Part shown: positions 21,274 to 31,960 of the stretch, piece after piece | Numbering within the stretch: the first letter of the stretch is position 1 | Layout: every line of letters begins with the position of its first letter | Program-made: the position numbers and the translations under genes | Notes under the pieces: generated by a model | What the model was told of the DNA's origin: nothing | Databases searched by the model: none | What the model saw: only the letters and a program-made list of their open reading frames with translations | Origin: Tieghemostelium lacteum | Taxonomy: Eukaryota > Evosea > Eumycetozoa > Dictyosteliales > Raperosteliaceae | Assembly: GCA_001606155.1 (NCBI GenBank) | Contig: LODT01000006.1 | Span: 496,001 to 560,000 of the forward strand | Reading direction: 5' to 3' | Length of the DNA stretch: 64,000 nucleotides

Positions 21274-23199
21274 ATGTTATCGACAGTATTATGGTTTAAT
21301 TGGGATGAATGGAAATTAGTTTATCAATATCTATTTTCAAAAGAAAAAGAAGAACAAATTATAGGAATTAAAAGAGTTGCAGCATGGAAGAGTAGAGGTA
21401 AACTACCTATTGCAATTGAGGTAACAGCATATTTTGTTGAGTTGGCCCTAAATCAAGAGACTAGATCTGAATCAGAAATTGAACTTGGTCTATCTATGGC
21501 AATTACTAGATTGGTTAATGGTGTTATTGATTCAACACTAGACCCAAACTCAATGAACCTTCGACAGAATAAACTAAATATGTATATAAAGGCTGATAAA
21601 GTTAATCTACCAAAGATGTTTGTAGAGATTCGTCACGATGCATCACATGGTAGATTACCTACTATTAATGTACTGTCTCTTCTCTCTAGAACTGCTTTAG
21701 ATTGGGTACAGGATTACTATTGGATACCTCAAATGAGCAGGTTCACTACAGTCTATCAATTGATTACGCAACAGCTACTATTACACAAACAGTCGTTTAA
21801 GACATTACACTATGGTAAACCTACTGATGACCATGTACTGAAAAATCAAAAATATACACACTGGACAAAAGATAGTTTGGATATTGTAATGCCTGTAATC
21901 ACTGATTCTATAAATACAATTGAAATGGTGTCTTCGGTTTTAGCATTGGTACTGATTGACGAAAACTATCTATTACCTACAAAACAGTTTAACAAATTTG
22001 AAAAGTTACCTGACAAACTACTGAAACTATGGTCACCACTACTACGTGAACTACATCAACAATACCCACAATCATTTAAAATTATAATGCTCTACACTCT
22101 AGTTGATAGATTATCTCTTTTTAAAAATATTAAAAAGAAAGACCTTCATAAAATCAATAGTAGTAGTACCACAAACAACAACAATAGTAATAATAACAAA
22201 TTAACAAAAACACAAATTAAACTATTATACTGTTGGATTGAATTTTTCCTATTTGATTCAGTAATGTCTATAGATAATAGTATAAAACCTACCCATCCAA
22301 AACCAAAAGAGGTTGAAACCAACGATAAAGAAGAGGAGAAGAAAACAGAGGAAAAAATGAATGTAGATAAAAGCAGTGATAGTGGAGATATAAAAGAAAA
22401 AAATGAAACTAAGCTAGAGAAAGATACTGAAAAAGAAGTTTTTAATCCATTGAGAATGGATACAGTTTATAAATATATGGTAAACAAATGTGCTGAAAAT
22501 ATAACTTCAAAGTATTCTTCAATGTTGTTGAATCTTTTGGTTAGTAATAAACAACAGTTGACTGGTAATAGCTTAATTACAACAATAGAGGATTCAGAAG
22601 ATAGAGAATTGGTTCATAAGAAACCAAGTAAACCGAGACTAATAACATCGAATACAACTTCTAATGATGAAGTTAAGAAATTGGATTCATGGACACCTTG
22701 TCCAATTGGTATGCTACCTCCACCTCTAGATATTAATAACGATTTAATGTTACCAGTAGAATATGATGACGACATCAAACATGGTAATTTCCTAAAAGCT
22801 ACAGATCCTCTTCACACAACCAAAGATATTCATCTTCACAATAATAATTCTATATTATTATCAAAATTCAATTTATTATTAAACCCATCAACAACTAAAC
22901 AAACAACAAAAACGACAACAAATGGTAAATCTAAAGTAACAACAGTTAAAGATAAACAAAACAATTTAAAAAAACCAAAGTTAAATAATAATAACAATAA
23001 TAATAATAATAATAACAATGAAATTAAATTAAATTCAACATCATCTTCTAAAAACCCCACCACGATAGGTTCAGTACCAACAACAACACAAAACACACCA
23101 TCAGTTTCAACCACAGTAACCAGATCAACAAATTCACTAAAGAAATCAAAGAAAAAAGTTGAAAATGCTCTTGATGATTTTTTATTTTGGAATAAATAA
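21274..23199 (+). CDS. las1: Las1-like pre-rRNA endoribonuclease
   Basis: A 641-residue intronless protein. Residues 1-190 are the Las1 domain: an opening W-x-x-W-x-E/D-W segment (LWFNWDEWKLVYQYLF), IKRVAAWKSRGKLPIAIE, and the HEPN nuclease motif R-x4-H in FVEIRHDASHGRLP (R120, H125). Las1 is a metal-independent HEPN endonuclease that, with the Grc3/NOL9 kinase, cleaves the ITS2 spacer of pre-rRNA in the nucleolus. The C-terminal half is low complexity: an acidic Glu/Lys stretch (about 350-395), poly-Asn (about 571-590) and Lys-rich segments. A short conserved C-terminal motif (ALDDFLFW, at the very end) matches the Grc3-contacting tail known in yeast Las1. The ATG at 21274 was chosen as the first in-frame ATG. 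Confidence 0.88.
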   Translation: MLSTVLWFNWDEWKLVYQYLFSKEKEEQIIGIKRVAAWKSRGKLPIAIEVTAYFVELALNQETRSESEIELGLSMAITRLVNGVIDSTLDPNSMNLRQNKLNMYIKADKVNLPKMFVEIRHDASHGRLPTINVLSLLSRTALDWVQDYYWIPQMSRFTTVYQLITQQLLLHKQSFKTLHYGKPTDDHVLKNQKYTHWTKDSLDIVMPVITDSINTIEMVSSVLALVLIDENYLLPTKQFNKFEKLPDKLLKLWSPLLRELHQQYPQSFKIIMLYTLVDRLSLFKNIKKKDLHKINSSSTTNNNNSNNNKLTKTQIKLLYCWIEFFLFDSVMSIDNSIKPTHPKPKEVETNDKEEEKKTEEKMNVDKSSDSGDIKEKNETKLEKDTEKEVFNPLRMDTVYKYMVNKCAENITSKYSSMLLNLLVSNKQQLTGNSLITTIEDSEDRELVHKKPSKPRLITSNTTSNDEVKKLDSWTPCPIGMLPPPLDINNDLMLPVEYDDDIKHGNFLKATDPLHTTKDIHLHNNNSILLSKFNLLLNPSTTKQTTKTTTNGKSKVTTVKDKQNNLKKPKLNNNNNNNNNNNNEIKLNSTSSSKNPTTIGSVPTTTQNTPSVSTTVTRSTNSLKKSKKKVENALDDFLFWNK

Positions 23200-23230
23200 A
23201 ATTATTTTATTTATTTGGGGAGGTAAATAC

Positions 23231-23360
23231 TGTATTTGCAAGACACCACACCAAATTTAAAAAAAGAGGGTGGGTGTGGGTAATGTACAGCACACACCTT
23301 ATTAATATTCCTTTTTTTTTCAGATTATTGGTGATAACCCTAGTTTACCCCCACCAAAAC
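23231..23360. promoter_or_regulatory. G-box-rich promoter upstream of the adhesion-like gene
   Basis: The 430 bp between las1 and the adhesion-like gene is AT-rich except for a cluster of G/T and C/A boxes: ACACCACACC (about 23243), GGGTGGGTGTGGG (23268-23280), GCACACACC (about 23290) and ACCCCCACC (about 23350). Dictyostelium G-boxes, bound by the zinc-finger factor GBF for post-aggregative expression, have this GT-rich form and often occur in pairs. A G-run is very unusual in such DNA, so a functional site is likely; which factor binds is inference. Confidence 0.55.
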
Positions 23361-23630
23361 CAATCAAAGAAACTTTTGTGAGTGTGTTGCATGGGACTTT
23401 TGTTTTAAAAAAAAAAGAAACTTAATAATATGCAATTTAATTTTCCCTTTAGATTGATATAAAACACCTATTTATAAATTATTACATTTAATTAATATAT
23501 TAAACAGTAAATTGATAGAGTGTGTGTTGTTTGGAATATAAAAAAATAATTTATTAAAGAAAATTATAGTTAATTGTTGTTTTCGAATTTCTATTTAATA
23601 ATACACCTATTTATATCAACTAATTTTAAA

Positions 23631-26174
23631 ATGAAAATTATTGTATTGTTACTTTTGACTTTATTTTTAAATTTTCAAAAGGTTTCATCAAAAATATGGA
23701 CACCTGTTGGAGTTGGCACAGATTTTGACAGTGGTGTCAATTGGTTGCCAAATGGTATACCAATAGCTACTGATGACATTATAATCAATGGAACAGATTG
23801 CATAGCTTTAGATTCATATATAGTTAAATCGTTGACTTTGGAAAGCAAATTAATTCTACATAACTCATTAGAATCTACTGGTGATATAATACTTGGTCAT
23901 GATTCAATAGTGATATTAAATTATACAGATACAGGTAAAACTTTAAAATCTGGAAATTTTGAAGTGGAGGGTAGAGTTTCAATGTATAGAGGTCATCTAG
24001 ACTCATTGGTCCCTATTGTATTTGGAAATAGCTCACAATTTTATTGTGAAAAAGGTCAATGTTTTATTGATAAGAATTTTAAGACTTTGGGTACTATATC
24101 AGTACTTTATGGTTCCACTCTAAATTTTAATAATCAATTAGAATCCTATCAGTTTATGGAATCTGATCATGGAACTGTTATAATTAAAGGTACTGATGAA
24201 ACAGTATCAAAATTACAAGGTCAGGCTGTAATGTCAACTTCTAAATTAATGACTTATACTATAACATTAGATATGCTTGATAGACATTATTACCAGTCAT
24301 TAAACAGTTCTTTGGTGCTGAATAACAGTACATTACAATTTCTTGGCAACTCATCTATAGATTTATTGGATCAGTCAGTGTTCAGTACAATGGCTGGATC
24401 ATCAGTTGTTATGGAAGATGAGTCTTTAATTAGTAGCTTTCAATCAAAGTTTACAATGAACGATAACCAACTATTTAAAATGACAAATAGTTCATCGATT
24501 TTATTTGATACCTCCACAATATCTATAGAATCAAACCAAGTTATTTTATTGGATAAATCAATTTTACAACTCACTGCTAGTAATATGACCGTAACTGGTG
24601 ATATTAAGTTGTTTAATGCTTCTGTAATATATTTAGAATACTCTGATTTTGATATAAATGGTCAGTTAACTCTTAATGATAAATCCTATATCTCTTTAAA
24701 TAATGGATCGAATTTACTGGTAAATGGACATCTTAAGTTGTATAACCTCACCTATGTACAATCTGAAAACAGTCGTTTGGAAATCAACCAATCAGTGTTG
24801 TTATCTGACCAATCCTATTTCCTTTTGGAACGTGAATCCAATATGATTATAAAATCTAATTTATCGCTTCAAGGCACATCAAGACTCTCTATGATAAACT
24901 CAAATCTGACATTACTAAAAGGTGGTGAACTTTTACTCAACAGCTCAATGGATTGTACAAACTCTAGTGTAGTTATAAACGGTGACTTTTATTCTCTATC
25001 AGGACCAAGTAAATTCAAAGATACCAGTATCTATGTTACTGGAAACACTTATTTAAATGGAAATATACAATTTAATCAAAGCTCTATAGTAGCACTATCA
25101 GATTTCAAAATGGATGGTAATATACTTGGAAATGATCTACAAGTATTCACAAGACAAGGTAACTTTAAAATTGGAAATGAAGCATCTTTCCTATGCTCCA
25201 ATTGCGATCTTATTAATGCCAATGGTGTTTTGGAATATGGTGTAAGCTCTCTTATAAAACTAAGAAATTCAACTATTCAAAATCTAGCTGGTCTGATTCA
25301 GACTCGTTATAACAATTTCGAGTTTGCTTATGGATCTAATCTTGTAAATAATGCTACAATTGAGTTTTCAGCTAATATTACACATTTGGATAACAGTTCT
25401 CAGACTGTAACCAACCAAGGTTTATGGAAATTTTTGGATGGAAACACGGTTATCACCATTCCATTTGCCAATCAAGGTGATATTATTATTGATCAAAATG
25501 AAATTACATTCCATAAATTTACACACTCGAGTGGTTCAATAGAATTAAGACATTCTACCATGTCATCTCCAAATGACATACATATTCAGTCTGGTAGTTT
25601 AAATGGAAATGGTGATATTAAAACTAATATAATCAACGATGGTGAATTAGGTCACAAATTCCAAAAGAATCAACTCAATATATACGGTAGATACAAACAA
25701 GGACCTGAATCTAGAATGAATATACACTTGGGCAGTGACGACAACCAAAGTGTTATCAGAATCTCAAATTTGGCAGATCTGAATGGATATTTGCATGTTA
25801 ATGTCAGTGGTAAATTTGCTTCAGAAGAAAAACAATTTAAGTTCCTATTTTTCAATGATTCTGTGGGTGATTTTAAAATCACTACTATAGAGATCTACGA
25901 GAAGGCTACTGTAAATGACCCATTCAGTAACTGCGATTATAAATTGGAGAAAGGTCAGGGTTTTTATTCATTGGTTGTACACTCATGTGAATTGTTTACT
26001 AATGAATGGTTGTTTTATACCTATATTGGTGTGGTAGTCGGTGCTGTTTCATTGGCAGTTTTAGTTGCCATTTTACTCATTTTCAAAGGAAAAATTAAAA
26101 CCAAGATTCTCCTAATGAGAGAACAATCAAAGTTTAATAAATACTCTTCTAATAGGGATCTAAGTCAATTGTAA
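23631..26174 (+). CDS. Large type I surface protein, adhesion-like, beta-helix style
   Basis: An intronless 847-residue protein with the ATG at 23631 chosen because a clean signal peptide follows (MKIIVLLLLTLFLNFQKVSS). The ectodomain starts with W-x-P...VNWLPNGIPIATDDIIIN, then carries many short repeats of hydrophobic strands and Asn/Ser turns (LNNSTLQFLGNSSI, LNDKSYISLNNGSN) and more than twenty potential N-glycosylation sites, suggesting a right-handed beta-helix stalk. One membrane helix near residues 795-820 (YTYIGVVVGAVSLAVLVAIL) is followed by a short basic tail. The second adhesion-like gene at 46491 shares the opening W-x-G/N-G-x-x-P...D motif and the same plan. Cell-cell contact or recognition during development is inference; no named family is recognised. 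Confidence 0.75.
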   Translation: MKIIVLLLLTLFLNFQKVSSKIWTPVGVGTDFDSGVNWLPNGIPIATDDIIINGTDCIALDSYIVKSLTLESKLILHNSLESTGDIILGHDSIVILNYTDTGKTLKSGNFEVEGRVSMYRGHLDSLVPIVFGNSSQFYCEKGQCFIDKNFKTLGTISVLYGSTLNFNNQLESYQFMESDHGTVIIKGTDETVSKLQGQAVMSTSKLMTYTITLDMLDRHYYQSLNSSLVLNNSTLQFLGNSSIDLLDQSVFSTMAGSSVVMEDESLISSFQSKFTMNDNQLFKMTNSSSILFDTSTISIESNQVILLDKSILQLTASNMTVTGDIKLFNASVIYLEYSDFDINGQLTLNDKSYISLNNGSNLLVNGHLKLYNLTYVQSENSRLEINQSVLLSDQSYFLLERESNMIIKSNLSLQGTSRLSMINSNLTLLKGGELLLNSSMDCTNSSVVINGDFYSLSGPSKFKDTSIYVTGNTYLNGNIQFNQSSIVALSDFKMDGNILGNDLQVFTRQGNFKIGNEASFLCSNCDLINANGVLEYGVSSLIKLRNSTIQNLAGLIQTRYNNFEFAYGSNLVNNATIEFSANITHLDNSSQTVTNQGLWKFLDGNTVITIPFANQGDIIIDQNEITFHKFTHSSGSIELRHSTMSSPNDIHIQSGSLNGNGDIKTNIINDGELGHKFQKNQLNIYGRYKQGPESRMNIHLGSDDNQSVIRISNLADLNGYLHVNVSGKFASEEKQFKFLFFNDSVGDFKITTIEIYEKATVNDPFSNCDYKLEKGQGFYSLVVHSCELFTNEWLFYTYIGVVVGAVSLAVLVAILLIFKGKIKTKILLMREQSKFNKYSSNRDLSQL

Positions 26175-26199
26175 TTCAATTGGACTGGTTCAGCGCGTA

Positions 26200-28446
26200 T
26201 TAGTCATCCACATCGTCATAACTAATATTTTTATTTGACTTTTTCTTCTTTTTCATTGGTTGGTAGGAGAATCTAGAGTAGACTCTTTCTTGGGTATTGG
26301 ATTGGTCAAGTTCATGCGGTAGATGTGGACTTATGCAATTGTCACAGTTTGTTTTACATGGTTTACTCTGTTCTGAAAAATACTTTAACAAACTGACTCT
26401 TCTACATTCTTTAGTATTGACACAGAATGATACCATGTTATCTAACATGTCGTTCTTGTTGGCTTGTAATTGTTTGAGTATCTCTTCTGGATCCTCATCG
26501 GTTTCATCAGGATACACTTCATCTTGAAAAGGTTCTTTACTGAGCTTAGTTCTCTTGTCACTATTGGCCATTAGTTTCTTTAGCAAGATCAAATCAAATT
26601 TGCTATAATATAATATACAATCACTAGTTTGACCATCACGTCCTGCTCTACCAGTTTGTTGATAGTAAGCCTCAATACTCTGAGGTATTGTGTGATGAAT
26701 AACAAATCTAGTGTTAGATTTATCAATACCCATACCAAATGCAATAGTAGTGCAAACCACTTTAAATCTTCCTTCAGTCCAGTCATTTTGCAACTGTATT
26801 CTCTGAGAGGGTTTCAAAGATGCATGATAAAAACATGTATCCAAACCTCTACTAGATAAATATTCTGATATTATTTCGCAATCTTTTGTAGTTGCACAAT
26901 AAATAATACCGGATTCCTTTGGATACTTTTTAGATATATATGCATATATATCTGTTAAAACACTTTGAGAATCTTGAGATTTTAATCTGACTTGATATAT
27001 CAAGTTAGATCTCATAAAACTTGATCTAATATTTACAATACTTCTCATTTGCAGAGATGATTTAATGTCCTTTTCAACACGATCAGTTGCAGTTGCAGTC
27101 AAAGCTACAATAGGCAACCCTGGAAATTGTTTTCTAAATAGACTTAATCTTCTATAACTAGGACGAAAATCGTGACCCCATTCACTAATTGAATGTGCTT
27201 CGTCAACTATCAATCTCTTTAACTGACCTCTATCATGTATATTCACAAGTATCTCTTGAAAATCTGAACCAGAGAATCTTTCAGGTGTCACATATAGTAA
27301 TTTAATTGAACAATTGATATTGTTAAGTTCCTGAAATACTCTTTTTCTTTCAGAAATTGATAATTGACTATTAAGTGTCTCCACAGGTACACCTAATGAC
27401 TTTAACTTTGATAACTGGTCTTGCATAAGTGCTAGTAGTGGTGAAATTACAATATTCACACCAGCATCTTTTCCTATCAATGCAGGTAATTGAAAGCAAA
27501 GTGATTTACCACCACCAGTTGGTAACGATATAAATGTATCCTTATTTGATAAAATTGCATTGATAGCTTCTTTTTGTAGTCTTCTAAAGGAATCATTACC
27601 AAATACCATTTTATTACACTCACTAACCACTCTATCCCATTCAAACTGTTTACTATAACTTTCATTTCCACTACTTATACTAACCTCTTCTTCTTTACTA
27701 TTACTATTATTATAATTACTACCAATATCTATATTATATTCTTTAATTTGATATAACCAATTACTATAGTTTTTAATATTATCACTATTTATGATATAGT
27801 CAACAACTGTCTTTTTCTTTTTTAATTTTAGTGGTTTCATATCTAAAGGTGGGGTTTGATCTATTTTAACCTCTTCTATTTTAGATTCTTTAACCTGTAA
27901 ATTATCTACTGTAGTGTCTTTACGTTTAGGTGTCTTTCTTTTTGGTTTTGGTTGATCACCTGGTGCTGATAACTCAGTAGTCTCACTATATACATTTTCT
28001 TCTTTAGGTTCTTTAGGCTTTTTTTTTCTAGTTGACTTCTTTTTTTCAAAAGATGGATCCATTACGACCACATTATCACCATTTTCATCATATAGGTTAT
28101 TAAGTGTATCTAATTTCTTAATTGGATAATCAATGTCATCACCAATACGCTCAATAATAATTGTAGATTCCAAAGATGGATCAATAATGCCACTACTCTC
28201 TATAGGTACCTGTTCCGAAGGTATAATACCTTTCATCAATAAACCATGTTTATTTAGAAACTCCAAATTATTTGATGGTTTTACACTCGAGCTTCTATCT
28301 TGACCTGTCAATACTGATTTCTTTATCTTTCCACTCTTATTCTTAAAAGTAGTACTCCACTCATAATCTATAAAGTTATCTGTGCAATAATATCTCTTAA
28401 ACTTATCCAAAGACAATACCTTGCATTTGGAAAGTGCTCTTATCAT
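26200..28446 (-). CDS. RecQ-family DNA helicase
   Basis: A 748-residue intronless ATP-dependent 3'-5' DNA helicase. Motif I is SLPTGGGKSLCFQLP (about residue 314), motif II VDEAHSISEWGHDFR (about 413), motif III ALTATATD, motif IV GIIYCATTK, motif V TIAFGMGID and motif VI YQQTGRAGRDG (about 600). A Cys cluster after motif VI (C-x-R, then KTNCDNC) is the RecQ zinc-binding site. No winged-helix RQC remainder or HRDC domain is obvious; the protein ends with a Lys-rich tail soon after. The first 230 residues are low-complexity and basic. The very N-terminus (MIRALSKCKVLSLDKFKRYY) has Arg, Lys and hydrophobics but no acids and could be a mitochondrial presequence. RecQ5-like or short RecQ1-like paralogues are the alternatives. 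It shares a 500-bp divergent promoter with the PH-CUE-PX gene. Confidence 0.92.
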   Translation of the reverse strand: MIRALSKCKVLSLDKFKRYYCTDNFIDYEWSTTFKNKSGKIKKSVLTGQDRSSSVKPSNNLEFLNKHGLLMKGIIPSEQVPIESSGIIDPSLESTIIIERIGDDIDYPIKKLDTLNNLYDENGDNVVVMDPSFEKKKSTRKKKPKEPKEENVYSETTELSAPGDQPKPKRKTPKRKDTTVDNLQVKESKIEEVKIDQTPPLDMKPLKLKKKKTVVDYIINSDNIKNYSNWLYQIKEYNIDIGSNYNNSNSKEEEVSISSGNESYSKQFEWDRVVSECNKMVFGNDSFRRLQKEAINAILSNKDTFISLPTGGGKSLCFQLPALIGKDAGVNIVISPLLALMQDQLSKLKSLGVPVETLNSQLSISERKRVFQELNNINCSIKLLYVTPERFSGSDFQEILVNIHDRGQLKRLIVDEAHSISEWGHDFRPSYRRLSLFRKQFPGLPIVALTATATDRVEKDIKSSLQMRSIVNIRSSFMRSNLIYQVRLKSQDSQSVLTDIYAYISKKYPKESGIIYCATTKDCEIISEYLSSRGLDTCFYHASLKPSQRIQLQNDWTEGRFKVVCTTIAFGMGIDKSNTRFVIHHTIPQSIEAYYQQTGRAGRDGQTSDCILYYSKFDLILLKKLMANSDKRTKLSKEPFQDEVYPDETDEDPEEILKQLQANKNDMLDNMVSFCVNTKECRRVSLLKYFSEQSKPCKTNCDNCISPHLPHELDQSNTQERVYSRFSYQPMKKKKKSNKNISYDDVDD

Positions 28447-28950
28447 TGTAAAATGTAAAAAAAATCAATAAAAAAAAAACCTAAACACAAATATTCCACG
28501 AATCTTAAAAGGACCTTAAATATGCTATTTATGAAATACAAATGATTGATTGATTTATTAAAATAATAAAAGTTTATTTATTTTAATTAATTTGATCAAA
28601 ATATCGATTAGAAATGTGGGGTTATGAGTGTATGAATCAAAAGAGATTTTTTTTATGGAATTGTCCCTATTTAATTTTGGAAATTGAGTAAGATCTGGTA
28701 AGATTGCAAAAAAAAAACTCTTTCTCCAATTTTTTTGTCATTTGGGATTCATTTGATTTTTTTTTTCTGTTGTCTTCTCCCTATCACTGTATATATTCAA
28801 TGAAATTATAATTAAATTAATACATGTATATAACCCTGTAATATTACCAACCCAATTATTATTACTATTATTTATTTATTCATTCAAAAATAATACATCA
28901 AAAAAATAAACTAAAAATCAGAGGAAAAAAAAAGTAGCATATCACATACA
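28447..28950. promoter_or_regulatory. Divergent promoter, recQ and PH-CUE-PX genes
   Basis: A 504-bp AT-rich spacer between two diverging genes. It contains long A and T tracts (for example 28707-28717 and 28758-28766) typical of dictyostelid transcription starts. No ORF or RNA gene was seen. Confidence 0.5.
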
Positions 28951-31445
28951 ATGGATGATGATGATTTTAAAATCATCAAAGAGGATATCCTTTTAATTGA
29001 ACAACAAACCATTGGTGAAAACAACCATTTGGAAAGATACTATGAAGAAAAAAGAGCAACATTGGTATCAGAGGAAGGCTGTATAATTTTATATTATTCA
29101 GATGTAAAAGTTTGTATAAATTAAAACACAATGAACATTTTCTCAAAATCAAAAAAAAAACCCACACACCACAACCTGAGAACAATTGTTCAATCACACC
29201 ATGATATTAACACAGCATAATAAATTTAAAACTATAGAATAAAAGTTTTGAAACTGCACAATTTGTATCAATAAGTGGATGTAAATTAGTAATAGGTGAT
29301 CATTTGGATTTTGAAATTCATATATCACAAAATTGTATATTGAAATTTCAAACATCAACTTTTGAGGATAAAAAACAGTGGGTTGTATCTCTAGAAATGT
29401 ATACAATTAAACAAACAACTCCACCACCTCAACAACAACAGCAACAACAAGCAACACATCAATTTAAATTTGGAATTTCAATGCCAGAACTCAAGAATAG
29501 TACTGGGTTACTATTGGGTTCTAATCACAGAAATTTTAATCAATCTGCACCTGGGCAGGTTGAGGGACAAGATAGCAACAAAAATAACAATAATCAAGAA
29601 GAAGAAGAGGAAGAAGAGAACCTAAATCAAAGACCTGTTAATAATACCACTGTAACACCAATTGTAACACCAAGACAACTTGCAAGAGACTTGACAGCTG
29701 AAGAAGAAGAAATTATAATGTTATTCCCAGATGTAGAGGTACATGTCATTTTGGATGCTTTGGAATTCTGTGGAGGTGATCGTGATGAGGTTGTATCACT
29801 ATTGTCATGTCAAACTAGACTGTCATTTCAAGAACTCAACTCCTATTCACCCAAGAGTAAATCAGCTAGATCCACCATGGAAAATGCCAGAAAGAGACAA
29901 CTTCAACAAGAGATTTTTGAAAGAGAGTTGGAAAGAGAATTAGAGAAACAAGAGTACAATGTAGATGACGATGACCAGCAGACCAATGGAAATGGACATG
30001 AGACTGTGGATGATGATCCCCAACTTACAATGTTCCTCTCCAAGTATTGCAATTCTTCTTATTCGTCAGGTTCCAATTCCCTTTCATCGTTTACACCAAC
30101 TTCCAATCTCTTGCTATCTAAACTCAGGGTTAAAAGCAGTAGAATTCAACAAATTGAAGATTATTATAAACAAGTAGATGGCAGTCCAAGTAGTAGATCA
30201 CTAATACCAGATCCAAATGAAAATCAGAACCAAAGTCAACGTCAACAATATCACTACCAAAACTCTAATGAATATACAAATAGTGACACTAGTAGTTTCA
30301 GTGACTATGAAATAGATGATGATGATACTACCTCATCAGAAGGAGAAATAGAAATTATAGAAATTAAAACACAGGAATTTATAGAAAACAATAATCAACA
30401 AGAGGATAATTTAGTACCTCCATTAATATCAATATCAGAAGACAACAACAACATGAACAATAGTAGCATTAGTATCACAAGTGCCAATATCAATCAAGAG
30501 GAAAAAGAAACGGTTCAATTAGTAATCAGAAAGAAATCAGTTGATGAAATGAATCAACTAAATAACAGTATAAACAACCAAATTAGTAGTAGTAGTAGCA
30601 GCAGTAATGGTACTACACAGACATTCCAATGGTCATATAAACCAGGTAGTTCAGTAACTATTCAGTCCATACATGAACCAATTGGACTTAGATCATCAGC
30701 ATCATCACTCAATCACCAAACATCATACAATCAAATTATCGTAACACCACCATCATCACCAACTATAACACCACCAATTTCACCAAATTTACTGTCACCC
30801 CAAACTAGAGTTGCACTGAGTAACCATGCAAAATCTATGAATGGAAGTGCACCTAATCAGCGTCATATATGGAAACCCAGTACCAAGAGTGGTACTGCAT
30901 GGGACCTGTCAGTCAGCATCACAGGATTCCTTAAACTCAAAGACCACATAGAATACAGAATTCATGTCATGTCTAAACACTCTGAATGGATAGTCTACCG
31001 AAGATACAACAACTTTTTCCTACTGCACAAAAAGTTGAGAGAAATGGGACAGTTTAAAGATACCCTCGTTTCAATACCTCCAAAGAAACTTCGTGGTACA
31101 AGCTATCAAGTTGCAAAAAGTAGACAATTGGCATTACAAAACTATCTCAATGGCTTATTGTCCACTTTCAAAGGTCTATTTTACAACAACTCATTTGTCA
31201 ATGTCTTTCTAAATGCTGATGTAGACTCTGATGTCTTTCAACAATTTATATTCCAGTCTAATCAAACTCCACAGTTACCTCTGGCATTTAACCAAAGACT
31301 CAATCAAATAGTTGAAGAAAAACAACAACCTCCCAATCAAACCATAACCATTGACCATAAACAAATATCATTAAGTTCCAGTACACCATCACCAATATCA
31401 ACCAAAGAACCAATAACACAAAATACCACAGGTAATAGTCAATAA
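28951..31445 (+). CDS. PH-CUE-PX domain protein (sorting-nexin-like)
   Basis: Two exons, 28951-29103 and 29238-31445, with a 134-bp intron (GTAAAAG to CTATAG) joining as LYYSD|NKSFETAQFV and giving 786 residues. Domain order: an N-terminal PH-like domain (about 1-115), split by the intron, ending with the usual W in DKKQWVVSL; a CUE-like ubiquitin-binding domain at about 203-243 (LTAEEEEIIMLFPDVEVHVI); low-complexity Asn, Ser and Gln-rich linkers; and a PX domain at about 605-725 (RIHVMSKHSEWIVYRRYNNF, then PPKKLRGTS). The Arg-Arg-Tyr and the P-P-K-K loop are the phosphoinositide-binding parts of PX. The combination suggests an endosomal protein reading both phosphoinositide and ubiquitin; this role is inference. 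The start at 28951 gives a complete first PH strand. Confidence 0.8.
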
Positions 31446-31960
31446 TTATAAACAATACCATTTCACAAACACAAAAAACTCCCCAACAACCCATTATTCA
31501 CAACAGCCATATTTGTACATTTTTTTTTTTTCATAACTCTCCAACCATTATTTAAATAAATAAATTCGCACTCCACACCTTCAACAAAACCAGTAAAAAA
31601 AAAATAATTTTCAAGTTGAATTATTTCATCCTAATCTTAACAAATGATCAACACAAATATATTCGTATATGTTTCTATAAAGAAGTTTGGTACCAAGATA
31701 TTTAATGCGATGCACGTCAATTATGATATCATCAGAGGATATTTTGATTTTTTTGTAATAAAATAAAAATTTATTAGAAAGAGGCTTCTGTTAAAAAAAA
31801 AAAGAGGAAAAAAATCAAAAAAAATACCAAACTCAAACTCAGGTCAAAAAGTTAGGGTATTTCTCTCCTTTTTTTTTCTTTACACAATTGTATTTGAAAA
31901 AACTCGCAGTGAGTTGTATTACTATCTTTTTTATATATATTATTTTATAAAACAACAACA
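31446..31960. other. Intergenic spacer and P2X promoter
   Basis: 515 bp of AT-rich DNA with A tracts at 31596-31605 and 31794-31804 and a T tract at 31868-31877. It carries the 3' flank of the PH-CUE-PX gene and the promoter of the P2X gene. I see no gene in it. Confidence 0.5.
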
